Source of the DNA: Bacteroidales bacterium UBA6431
GTDB lineage: Bacteria > Bacteroidota > Bacteroidia > Bacteroidales > UBA932
Length of the DNA: 64,000 nucleotides
NCBI GenBank assembly: GCA_002439095.1
Contig: DJOT01000043.1
Coordinates: forward strand, 25,773 to 89,772
Direction: 5' to 3'
Part shown: piece by piece, positions 47,246 through 55,012 of the stretch
Numbering within the stretch: the first letter of the stretch is position 1
How the letters are laid out: every line of letters begins with the position of its first letter
Made by a program: the position numbers and the translations under genes
The notes under the pieces: generated by a model
What the model was told of the DNA's origin: nothing
Seen by the model: only the letters and a program-made list of their open reading frames with translations
Databases searched by the model: none

Positions 47246-48988
47246 TCAATGCACTTCGATCTGGGTGTCCATCCTCGCAAGCACCTTGGCCTCGGTGAAG
47301 TCCTTCAGACGGCCCAGAAGCGCACTTTCTTCTGAAGAACCGTAGAACATCTCAAGCACTTTCTCCATCATGGTCTGCGGACTTGGGTATCCGCATACGG
47401 ACCAGTTGCCAAGATCCGGATCTCCAGCTATCGATGCCGCGTAATTTACGGCATCCTCGAGTGTCCCTATCTCATCCACAAGCTCTATAGGCAAGGCATC
47501 GGCCCCGGTCCATACTCGGCCCTGGGCGATTTCATCAACCCTTTCTCTGGTAAGGGAGCGGTTGTCGGAGACTATGCTGACGAAACGGTCGTAGATGTTT
47601 TCGATTGACCTTGTCATATAGTTGAATTCGCTCTGATCGAACGGCCTCATCAAGCCGAACATGTCCCCGTGTTTGTGCGAATTAACGCTCTCCACCCCTA
47701 TATGGAGGACATCCTTGGCCGTTTTGGAGAAGTCCGGAATCATGCCGAATACTCCTATGGAGCCGGTGAGGGTGGTGGCATCAGTAAAAATGACATTGCT
47801 GCCGTTTGATATCCAGTATCCTCCGGATGCAGCGTATTCACCGTAGGATGCCACGACAGGTTTGTCCTTCTGCAGGAGGTCGAGTTCATTCTTGATTTTC
47901 TCCGATGCGAGCACGCTTCCTCCCGGGGAGTTGACCCTGAGCACCACGGCCTTGACGGTGGAGTCGGCCCTGACACCTGCTATGATGGATGCGAACCTGT
48001 CTCCGGCAACGGCTGTCTTCTGACTTCCGTCGATGATTTCACCATCGGCATAGATGATGGCAATCTGCTGTTTCGCGTTGAACGGCGGCACCAAGTTGGC
48101 AACGTAGTCAGCAAAAGGGATGAGGCTGACTTCATCGAAACTGTCCTTCACCGCCAATACGGCCAGCTTGTCTTCAAGTTCATTTTTTGTCAGAAGTTCA
48201 TCCACAAGGCCGCACTCCACGAAATCCTGCGGGAGGTTGAGCTTCAAGTTGTTGATGGCGTCATCGAGGGCTTCGACGGAGAGTTCACGGCTCTGCGCGA
48301 TGCTTTCCGACATGCTTTCCCACATGGAGTCCACCATCCTCTGGTACTGCTCCCTGTTCTCGGGGCTTGACTTGGATTTAGTAAACATCTCGCCGGCTGA
48401 CTTGTATTTCCCATGCCTGATGAGCTGCACGTTGACCCCGAGCCTGCCCAGAAGGTCGCCGAGGAAAACCGTCTGGCTGGAAACTCCAGTGAGAGGGACG
48501 GTCCCGCCTATGTGTGAAGTCATATAGACCTTGTCGGCCACTGAGGCGAGGTAATAGCCTCCCGTGGTCGGGGCTTCAATGTAAGACACTATCGGCTTGC
48601 CGCTGGTCTGCCTAAATTTCGCAAGGGACTTGCGGATCTCCTCAAGGGATGCGATACCGCTCGCCGAGCCGTCTGTTTTGAGATATATGTATTGCACTGC
48701 TGGGTCGGTCGCTGCGGAGTTGATGGCCTGCACCGCATCCCATATTCCGATGGTCTGCACGTCTCCGCTTCCGCTGATGGAGGAGAGAGGGTTGGACTCC
48801 TGACTCTGTTCGCTGATAACGAACTTGGACATGTCCATCACGAGAACTCCTGATTTGGGAATGGCTGGAGTGGAACTGCCGGCCGCGAGAAGCGCTCCGA
48901 GCATTCCGAAGCCGAGGATGAATATAAGAACTCCCATAATGACCAGACCGCAGATCACGGCCAGAGTCATCTTTACAAAATCTTTCAT
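47246..48988 (-). CDS. sppA: Signal peptide peptidase SppA, 67K type
   Basis: Membrane-bound serine protease that degrades leftover signal peptides. 580 residues from ATG 48988 (MKDFVKMTLAVICG); the longer frame overlaps hisS's upstream region. One N-terminal TM (about 8-38). Two tandem S49 domains: the catalytic Lys in GKYKSAGEMFTKSKSSPENREQ near 205 and the nucleophile Ser in YGEYAASGGYWISNGS near 385, the Ser/Lys dyad split across domains as in E. coli SppA. Divergent from hisS. Confidence 0.95.
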   Translation of the reverse strand: MKDFVKMTLAVICGLVIMGVLIFILGFGMLGALLAAGSSTPAIPKSGVLVMDMSKFVISEQSQESNPLSSISGSGDVQTIGIWDAVQAINSAATDPAVQYIYLKTDGSASGIASLEEIRKSLAKFRQTSGKPIVSYIEAPTTGGYYLASVADKVYMTSHIGGTVPLTGVSSQTVFLGDLLGRLGVNVQLIRHGKYKSAGEMFTKSKSSPENREQYQRMVDSMWESMSESIAQSRELSVEALDDAINNLKLNLPQDFVECGLVDELLTKNELEDKLAVLAVKDSFDEVSLIPFADYVANLVPPFNAKQQIAIIYADGEIIDGSQKTAVAGDRFASIIAGVRADSTVKAVVLRVNSPGGSVLASEKIKNELDLLQKDKPVVASYGEYAASGGYWISNGSNVIFTDATTLTGSIGVFGMIPDFSKTAKDVLHIGVESVNSHKHGDMFGLMRPFDQSEFNYMTRSIENIYDRFVSIVSDNRSLTRERVDEIAQGRVWTGADALPIELVDEIGTLEDAVNYAASIAGDPDLGNWSVCGYPSPQTMMEKVLEMFYGSSEESALLGRLKDFTEAKVLARMDTQIEVH

Positions 48989-49012
48989 CGTGTAAATAAG
49001 TGTAAATTTTGT

Positions 49013-49043
49013 CAAAAGTAGTAAATTCGCAAGATAAAACAAA
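49013..49043 (-). promoter_or_regulatory. sppA promoter
   Basis: TTTG, exactly 19 bases, TACTTTTG on the minus strand. The -33 element overlaps the first base of hisS. Confidence 0.7.
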
Positions 49044-50404
49044 TGTCTATGGCACAGAAACCTTCAATCCCAAAGGGTACCAGGGATTTCGGGCAGCGCG
49101 AGATGGCTGCGCGGAACTATATTTTCGACACCATCCGTTCAGTGTTCCGCACATACGGTTATTCGCAGATAGAGACTCCGGCTATGGAGAATCTCTCCAC
49201 CCTGCTCGGCAAATACGGGGAAGAGGGGGACAAGCTCCTTTTCCGGATACTCAACTCCGGAGACGCTTTCTCCGGTGTGGACTTTGACAAGCCGCTCACA
49301 CCTCAGGTATGCGAGAAGGGACTCCGTTATGACCTGACGGTGCCGTTCGCCCGTTATGTGGTGCAGCACCGTGATGAGCTGTCATTCCCGTTCAAGCGAT
49401 TCCAGATACAGCCTGTATGGCGTGCCGACCGTCCGCAGAAAGGGCGCTACCGCGAATTCTACCAGTGCGATGTGGATGCCATCGGAAGCAAGAGCCAGCT
49501 TTGCGAACTGGAACTTGTTCAGATAGTTGACAAGGTGTTTGAGAAGCTCGGTGTCCGTGTGCTTCTGAAGATCAACAACCGCAAGGTTCTTACGGGTCTG
49601 GCTGAAATCTGCGGATTCCCGGACAAGGTGGTGGACATAACAGTGGCCATAGACAAGCTTGACAAGATAGGCCTTGATGCCGTCAAGGAGGAGATGCTCT
49701 CAAAAGGGCTCTCACCCGAGGCTGTGCAGATGCTTGAGCCTGTCCTCACACTTAGCGGCAGCACTTCCGAAAAGATAGCGGTCATGCGCTCAATGATGGG
49801 CTCCTCTCCGACCGGATTGAAGGGATTGGATGAACTTGAAGAATTGTTTGGATATGTCGATGCGGCCGGGATCGGAATCCCTGTCGAATTGGACCTTTCC
49901 CTCGCCCGCGGCCTCAATTATTATACTGGAGCCATATTTGAGGTCAAGGCTCTCGACTGGCAGATCGGAAGTATCTGCGGGGGCGGGCGTTATGATAATC
50001 TCACCGGTATTTTCGGCCTGCCGGACATGTCCGGTGTCGGAATCAGTTTCGGTGCGGACCGCATATATGACGTACTCATGGGGCTGGATAAATTCCCGAA
50101 GGATCTGCGCAGCAGTACCACCGTGCTTTTCGCAAACATGGGCGCGGAAGAGTTGAAGTACATTCTCCCTGTGGCATCAGCTCTTCGTTCGGAGGGTGTC
50201 GCCGTCGAAATCTATCCTGACCAGACCAAACTCAAGAAGCAGTTCGAATACGCAGACCGCAAGTTCATACCGTTCCTTTCAATAAACGGTGGTTCCGAGG
50301 TCGAAGCCGGAGTGGTGAACATCAAGAATCTATCTTCCGGCGAGCAGAAGAGCTTCCCGAAAGACGATGTCAAGGGCATGAGGGAGTTTCTGCTTGGAGC
50401 ATAG
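49043..50404 (+). CDS. hisS: Histidyl-tRNA synthetase
   Basis: Class II synthetase charging tRNA-His. 453 residues; a second ATG two codons in is possible. Motif 1 region IPKGTRDFGQREMAARNYIFDTIRSVFRTYGY, motif 2 PVWRADRPQKGRYREFYQCDVDAIG near 125-150, the histidine motif ARGLNYYTGAIFEV near 285-298 and motif 3 SICGGGRYDNL and GVGISFGADRIYDVLM. The C-terminal anticodon-binding domain starts near 355. The conserved Arg in FQIQPVWRADRP is intact. Confidence 0.97.
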   Translation: MSMAQKPSIPKGTRDFGQREMAARNYIFDTIRSVFRTYGYSQIETPAMENLSTLLGKYGEEGDKLLFRILNSGDAFSGVDFDKPLTPQVCEKGLRYDLTVPFARYVVQHRDELSFPFKRFQIQPVWRADRPQKGRYREFYQCDVDAIGSKSQLCELELVQIVDKVFEKLGVRVLLKINNRKVLTGLAEICGFPDKVVDITVAIDKLDKIGLDAVKEEMLSKGLSPEAVQMLEPVLTLSGSTSEKIAVMRSMMGSSPTGLKGLDELEELFGYVDAAGIGIPVELDLSLARGLNYYTGAIFEVKALDWQIGSICGGGRYDNLTGIFGLPDMSGVGISFGADRIYDVLMGLDKFPKDLRSSTTVLFANMGAEELKYILPVASALRSEGVAVEIYPDQTKLKKQFEYADRKFIPFLSINGGSEVEAGVVNIKNLSSGEQKSFPKDDVKGMREFLLGA

Positions 50405-50474
50405 GCGTTGCTGGACTCTAACACCGGCTCTTGCATTCCGACTCCGCCCCGCTAAAGGACCCGCCTAAGAAAAA

Positions 50475-50506
50475 TTTGCTTTTTTAAAAATAACTCTCTA
50501 CCTTTG
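50475..50506 (+). promoter_or_regulatory. Promoter of initiator tRNA
   Basis: TTTG, 20 bases, TACCTTTG, ending 13 bases before the tRNA. Confidence 0.7.
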
Positions 50507-50519
50507 CATCCACAAACAT

Positions 50520-50595
50520 CGCGGGGTAGAGCAGTTGGTAGCTCGTCGGGCTCATAACCCGGAGGCCAGAGGTTCGAGTCCTCTCCCCGCTACCA
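50520..50595 (+). tRNA. Initiator tRNA-fMet (anticodon CAT)
   Basis: Acceptor CGCGGGG with CCCCGCT and a C1 x T72 mismatch. The anticodon stem CGGG-CTCATAA-CCCG contains the three G:C pairs diagnostic of initiators. T-arm AGAGG-TTCGAGT-CCTCT. CCA is encoded (50593-50595), unlike in the other two tRNAs here. Confidence 0.96.
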
Positions 50596-50600
50596 ATGAG

Positions 50601-50633
50601 AAGGCCGGCTGAAAATCAGCCGGCCTTTTTTTG
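50601..50633 (+). terminator. Terminator after tRNA-fMet
   Basis: Perfect 12-bp stem AAGGCCGGCTGA / TCAGCCGGCCTT with loop AAA, then a T-run. Confidence 0.95.
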
Positions 50634-50974
50634 TAGTCCGGGAATTTGCCAGCTGTGAGGTCTTGGCAGGTTCTAGTGAAAAACCTCATAAACCCTATAA
50701 CCCGGCGCGGGATTCTCGGTCCAGCGGCCTTTTGAAGTTCAGGTTACAGCATAATAGCATAAAAACTCTATAACCTGAGACATCCGCCGGCGCGTGGCGC
50801 AATGCCGTGCGCACCGTGGGCGTTTCCACAGCGCCAGATTTCATAAGCCCACTTGCGCAAAAAGGCGTCTAGTGCGCACGGGACAAGAAAGGGCCGGCCA
50901 AACGGCCCGCCCCTTGATAACGCCGGGATGCCAGTTCGAAAAGTCAAGCGGCTTCCCCTATGTCTGTGAAGAGA
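50634..50974. other. Gene-free stretch between tRNA-fMet and pnp
   Basis: No gene supported. Contains inverted pairs TGAGGT...ACCTCA and CAGGTTA...TAACCTG (the latter near 50740-50780) and a repeated string close to CTATAACC. A GC stem, GGGCCG...CGGCCC near 50893-50915, followed by weak T's on the minus strand, is a possible pnp terminator. Confidence 0.4.
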
Positions 50975-53356
50975 CTAGAACACCTCTTCGTTGCTCTCCT
51001 TGTAGTCATCGGACTGCGAAGCCTCGGAACGAGGGCCTTCGCTGCGGCGAGGACGGTCATCACGACGGTCACGGCGATCGTCCCTGCGACGGTCATCCCT
51101 GCGGTCGTCACGACGGTCGCGGCGGTCTCCTCCACGGCGGTCATCACGGCCTCCTCTGCGGTCGTCCCTTCCGCGATCGCCACCGCGAGGACGGCGCTCA
51201 GGCTCGACATAGCCCTCAGGCTTCTCGGTTAGAGCACGCATGGAGAGGCGCATCTTGCCACTCTTAGGGTCAACCTCAAGCAGCTTGACATCGACCTCGT
51301 CGCCTACGTGGAGCACGTCCTCCACGTTCTCAGTCTTGTTCCAAGCGATCTCGGACACGTGCAGAAGCCCCTCCTTGCCAGGAAGAATCTCCACGAACGC
51401 ACCGAACTCAAGAATGGAAACCACCTTGCCATGGTATACCTTGCCTACCTCAGGGACAGCGCAGATGCCCTTGATCCAGTCGAGAGCCTTCTGCATATTC
51501 TCCTTGTTGTCAGAAGCGACATCCACGACTCCCTCGGTGAGGTTGGTACCCGGTATAGGCTGCTCGTCGATGGTGATGGTGGTGCCGGTCTCCTTCTGGA
51601 TCTTCTGGATGGTCTCGCCTCCCTTGCCGATCACGGCACCGATGAACTCGGCAGCGATGCGGATCTGCTCGATACGAGGCACGAACGGCTTGTAGTCCTC
51701 ACGTGGAGCGCTGATGGTCTTGAGCATCTCGCCCATGATGTGCATACGTCCCTGACGGGCCTGTTCAAGGGCCTTGGCAAGGACATCATAAGAGAGTCCG
51801 TTGACCTTGATATCCATCTGGGTAGCGGTGATACCGTCTGCAGTACCTGTCACCTTGAAGTCCATGTCACCGAGATGATCCTCGTCCCCGAGGATGTCGG
51901 TGAGGATGGCATAGCGGTCGTTAGGGTGGATCTCATCGGTGATGAGGCCCATGGCCACACCGGCCACAGGCTTGCGGATCTTCACACCGGCATCCATCAG
52001 CGCGAGGCAGCCGCCGCACACTGAAGCCATTGAGGAAGAGCCGTTTGACTCAAGAATATCTGATACTACGCGGACAGCATAAGGATTCTCAGGGGCAAGA
52101 GGAACTACAGGCTTGAGGGCCCTCATGGCAAGGTTGCCATGTCCGATCTCGCGACGTCCCACACCCCTTTGAGGCTTGGCTTCGCCAGTGGCGAACGGAG
52201 GGAAGTTGTAGTGCAGCACGAACTGCTGGTCATCCTGGATGAGCACTTCATCGGTCTCCTTCATATCCATCTTGGTACCGAGGGTGACGGTCGCGAGCGA
52301 CTGGGTCTCACCGCGGGTGAAGATGGCGGAACCGTGGGCGCAAGGGAGATAATCAACCTCACACCATATAGGGCGGACCTCATTGCATACACGCCCGTCC
52401 AGACGCACGCCCTCGTCGAGGATCATGTTGCGCATGGCTTCCTTCTCCTCTGCGTGGTAGTATCTCTCCACGAGCGGAGTCTTCTCCTCAAGCTGCTCCT
52501 CAGGAATGGTGGCAAGGAACTCTTCCTTGATGGCCTTGAATCCGGCCTCGCGCTCCTTCTTTGGCTTCGCTGCCTTGGCAAGGGCATAGCACTTGTCGTA
52601 GCAGAAGTCATGCACCGCCTTCTTGAGCTCCTCATCCTCTACATCATGAGGATAGTCGCGCTTGTTGACATCGGTTCCGAGCTCCTTCATGAGCTCCTTC
52701 TGCACACGGCAGTGCTTCTTTATCTCCTCATGGGCGAACTTGATGGCTTCGAGCATATCGTGCTCACTGACCTCGTTCATCTCGCCCTCGACCATCATGA
52801 TGTTCTCTTCGGTGGCGGCGACCATGAGTTCAAGGTCGGAGTCCTTCATCTGGGAGAATGTCGGGTTGATCACGAACTTGCCGTTGATACGGCTGACGCG
52901 GACCTCCGAAATCGGACCTCCGAACGGAAGGTCGGAAGTGGCCAAAGCGCATGATGCCGCAAGTCCGGCAAGCGCATCAGGCTGGATATCCTTCTCCGCC
53001 GAGATGAGGGTCACGTTGACGAAGACTTCAAGGTGGAAGTCATCCGGCCACAGAGGGCGGATAGGACGGTCGATCAAGCGTGATATGAGAATCTCATAGT
53101 CGCTTGACTTCCCCTCCCTCTTCATGAATCCGCCAGGGAAACGCCCTGCGGAGTAATACTTTTCCTTATAATCGACCGTGAGCGGCATGAAGTCGGTTCC
53201 TTCCTTGACTTCCTCCGCGCAGGTCACGGTGGCGAGAAGCATAGTGCCACCCATCTTGACTACGGCTGATCCTGCTGCCTGCTTCGCGAGCTTGCCGGTC
53301 TCGATCTCTATGACTCGACCGTCAGAAAGCTCAATCTTTTTGTTGATGATATTCAT
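50975..53356 (-). CDS. pnp: Polyribonucleotide nucleotidyltransferase (PNPase)
   Basis: 3'-5' phosphorolytic exoribonuclease of mRNA decay. 793 residues from ATG 53356 (MNIINKKIELSDGR), well after the rpsO terminator; the longer frame runs into that terminator. Two RNase PH domains (FMKREGKSSDYEILISRLIDRPIRPLWPDDF in the first; SLATVTLGTKMD and GVAMGLI in the second), KH (GAVIGKGGETIQKIQKETG near 570) and S1 (GKVVSILEFGAFVEILPGKEGLLHVSEI). An unusual 75-residue tail rich in Arg, Asp and Gly (RRGGRDD, DRRDD repeats) follows, likely an added RNA-binding disordered region. Downstream of rpsO, the classical order. Confidence 0.97.
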   Translation of the reverse strand: MNIINKKIELSDGRVIEIETGKLAKQAAGSAVVKMGGTMLLATVTCAEEVKEGTDFMPLTVDYKEKYYSAGRFPGGFMKREGKSSDYEILISRLIDRPIRPLWPDDFHLEVFVNVTLISAEKDIQPDALAGLAASCALATSDLPFGGPISEVRVSRINGKFVINPTFSQMKDSDLELMVAATEENIMMVEGEMNEVSEHDMLEAIKFAHEEIKKHCRVQKELMKELGTDVNKRDYPHDVEDEELKKAVHDFCYDKCYALAKAAKPKKEREAGFKAIKEEFLATIPEEQLEEKTPLVERYYHAEEKEAMRNMILDEGVRLDGRVCNEVRPIWCEVDYLPCAHGSAIFTRGETQSLATVTLGTKMDMKETDEVLIQDDQQFVLHYNFPPFATGEAKPQRGVGRREIGHGNLAMRALKPVVPLAPENPYAVRVVSDILESNGSSSMASVCGGCLALMDAGVKIRKPVAGVAMGLITDEIHPNDRYAILTDILGDEDHLGDMDFKVTGTADGITATQMDIKVNGLSYDVLAKALEQARQGRMHIMGEMLKTISAPREDYKPFVPRIEQIRIAAEFIGAVIGKGGETIQKIQKETGTTITIDEQPIPGTNLTEGVVDVASDNKENMQKALDWIKGICAVPEVGKVYHGKVVSILEFGAFVEILPGKEGLLHVSEIAWNKTENVEDVLHVGDEVDVKLLEVDPKSGKMRLSMRALTEKPEGYVEPERRPRGGDRGRDDRRGGRDDRRGGDRRDRRDDRRDDRRRDDRRDRRDDRPRRSEGPRSEASQSDDYKESNEEVF

Positions 53357-53381
53357 TACTGTTTTTCTTAACGTCCTTTCC

Positions 53382-53413
53382 AAAAAAGGGATGGCCCCTT
53401 CAGGAACCATCCC
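53382..53413 (-). terminator. Terminator between rpsO and pnp
   Basis: GGGATGG / CCATCCC stem with a 12-base loop, followed by six T on the minus strand. It would stop most rpsO transcripts and let a fraction read into pnp. Confidence 0.8.
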
Positions 53414-53432
53414 CGGATCTTCCCTATCTTGA

Positions 53433-53708
53433 CTATCGGCGGAGGCCCAGCTCCTTGACGATATTCCTGTATCTCTCGATGTCAACTTTCTGGAGGTAAT
53501 CCAAAATCTGACGTCTCTTACCTACAAGGCGGAGAAGAGAACGGCGGGTTACCACATCCTTCTTGTTCTTCTTCACATGCTCGGTAAGGTGAGCGATACG
53601 GTAGGAAAATAAAGCAACTTGACTCTCTGGTGAGCCGGTGTCCTTATTAGACTTCCCGTACTTCGCGAAAATCTCTTGCTTCTTCTCAGGCATCAAATAT
53701 TCAGCCAT
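53433..53708 (-). CDS. rpsO: 30S ribosomal protein S15
   Basis: Binds 16S rRNA in the central domain. 91 residues (89 is usual). KYGKSNKDTGSPESQVALFSYRIAHLTEHVKKNKKD and the RRSLLRLVGKRRQILDYLQK segment are the S15 signature. It has its own promoter at 53768-53798 and is followed by a terminator and pnp, the arrangement known from many bacteria. Confidence 0.98.
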   Translation of the reverse strand: MAEYLMPEKKQEIFAKYGKSNKDTGSPESQVALFSYRIAHLTEHVKKNKKDVVTRRSLLRLVGKRRQILDYLQKVDIERYRNIVKELGLRR

Positions 53709-53767
53709 CTTAGCAAAAAATTAAAAGTTAATATTTCAAATCCTCTGCCTACAAAAGACAAAGCCTG

Positions 53768-53798
53768 CAAATTTAGGCAAAAATTTGATACAATCCAA
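53768..53798 (-). promoter_or_regulatory. rpsO promoter
   Basis: TTGG, 19 bases, TAAATTTG on the minus strand, giving a leader of about 55 bases before the rpsO ATG. Confidence 0.65.
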
Positions 53799-53807
53799 AT
53801 TACCGCA

Positions 53808-55010
53808 CTATTCCTCTATTATCTTCGCAATAAGAGGGAGACCCCGGCTGGAGAGAAGGTCGTTGTAGCGGCGGAGCACCTCATCCACGCAGTCCTCCCA
53901 AGAGCGGACAATGGTCCTGGAAGCCTGAAGACCGACCCGGCGGATTTTCTCCCGGTCGGAGGACAGGGAGCGCAGAAGCGCGGCCATCTCGTCCGGGTCA
54001 TTGTCCACAAGGAAGCCGTTGACCCCGTCCGTCAAGATTGCCGAGGCGGTAGACCCCTTGGCCATGACAGCAGGAGTATGTAATGCGGCCGCCTCGCGGA
54101 CCACCAGCGGGGCATTGTCGTACAGCGAAGGGAAAAGGAAAAGATCCGCCGCAGCATAGTACTTCTTGAGCAGATCGCGGTCGTGGATGCAGCCCACAAA
54201 GGTCACCTTGTCGCCAAGCCCGAGTTCATCCGACATATTCTTCATGGCGTCAGCAGCATAGCCGGTACCTATAAAGTACATCCGATACGGAAGGTCCTTC
54301 AGGCGAGAGAGGGATTCAAGGATCAGTTTCGGATTCTTCTCCCAGATGTGCTGCCCCACGAACAGGAGCACGAACTCGTCCTTGCCGATACCGAGCTGGC
54401 GGCGGGCGTCGGCAAAGTAGCTGTCCGGGTAGTCGGCCACCAGATCGGAGCCGTTGTCCATCACTTCCACCTCACCTTTATAGCCGTATTCGCGTATGAC
54501 ATCGATTACGGAAGCCTGCGGCACCCATACAAGGTCAGCCTTTTCATAAAAGTCAATGATGTACTTGATGACCATGTCCACGGCAGCCTTGGGCAGCACG
54601 CGTGCAAAGTCGTCCCTGTACTTTGAATGGAACGTGGCCACAAGCGGAATCTTTTCAAGACGGGAGATGTGCATCGCGGCGGCCCCCGAAGTGAACGGGC
54701 AGTGCGCATGCACTATCTTGAAACGCAACTTCGCCACCTTGGCCAGAAACCCGGGATCTATGGTGGCAAGCCCGGTCACATAAGGATGGCGGCGCGGAAC
54801 CGGTACGGAGAAATAATCCAGGACCTTGTAGTCCAGAGATTCATAGTCAGCCCCCGGCACGTTAGGAGTGATCACATAAGTGCCTCCAACCTTCTTCTGC
54901 ATCCATTTCGCATAGTTTTCCATGCACACGGAGACTCCGTCCATCACAGGAGGGAAACAGTCGCAGAAAAGCCCGACATTCACTTTTTCGGGAGAGAATA
55001 TTGATGCCAT
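53808..55010 (-). CDS. GT4-family glycosyltransferase
   Basis: 400 residues, GT-B fold. The N-terminal domain has VNVGLFCDCFPPVMDGVSVCMENYAKWM, HAHCPFTSGAAAMHISRLEKIPLVATFHSKY (acceptor side). The C-terminal donor-binding domain has LLFVGQHIWEKNPKLILES and LFLFPSLYDNAPLVVREAAALHTPAV, the E-x7-E pattern of GT4 enzymes. The sequence resembles diacylglycerol/mannosyl-type glycosyltransferases, but donor and acceptor are not determined. It begins two bases after the EF-hand membrane protein gene, so the two are one operon. Confidence 0.9.
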   Translation of the reverse strand: MASIFSPEKVNVGLFCDCFPPVMDGVSVCMENYAKWMQKKVGGTYVITPNVPGADYESLDYKVLDYFSVPVPRRHPYVTGLATIDPGFLAKVAKLRFKIVHAHCPFTSGAAAMHISRLEKIPLVATFHSKYRDDFARVLPKAAVDMVIKYIIDFYEKADLVWVPQASVIDVIREYGYKGEVEVMDNGSDLVADYPDSYFADARRQLGIGKDEFVLLFVGQHIWEKNPKLILESLSRLKDLPYRMYFIGTGYAADAMKNMSDELGLGDKVTFVGCIHDRDLLKKYYAAADLFLFPSLYDNAPLVVREAAALHTPAVMAKGSTASAILTDGVNGFLVDNDPDEMAALLRSLSSDREKIRRVGLQASRTIVRSWEDCVDEVLRRYNDLLSSRGLPLIAKIIEE

Positions 55011-55012
55011 GA

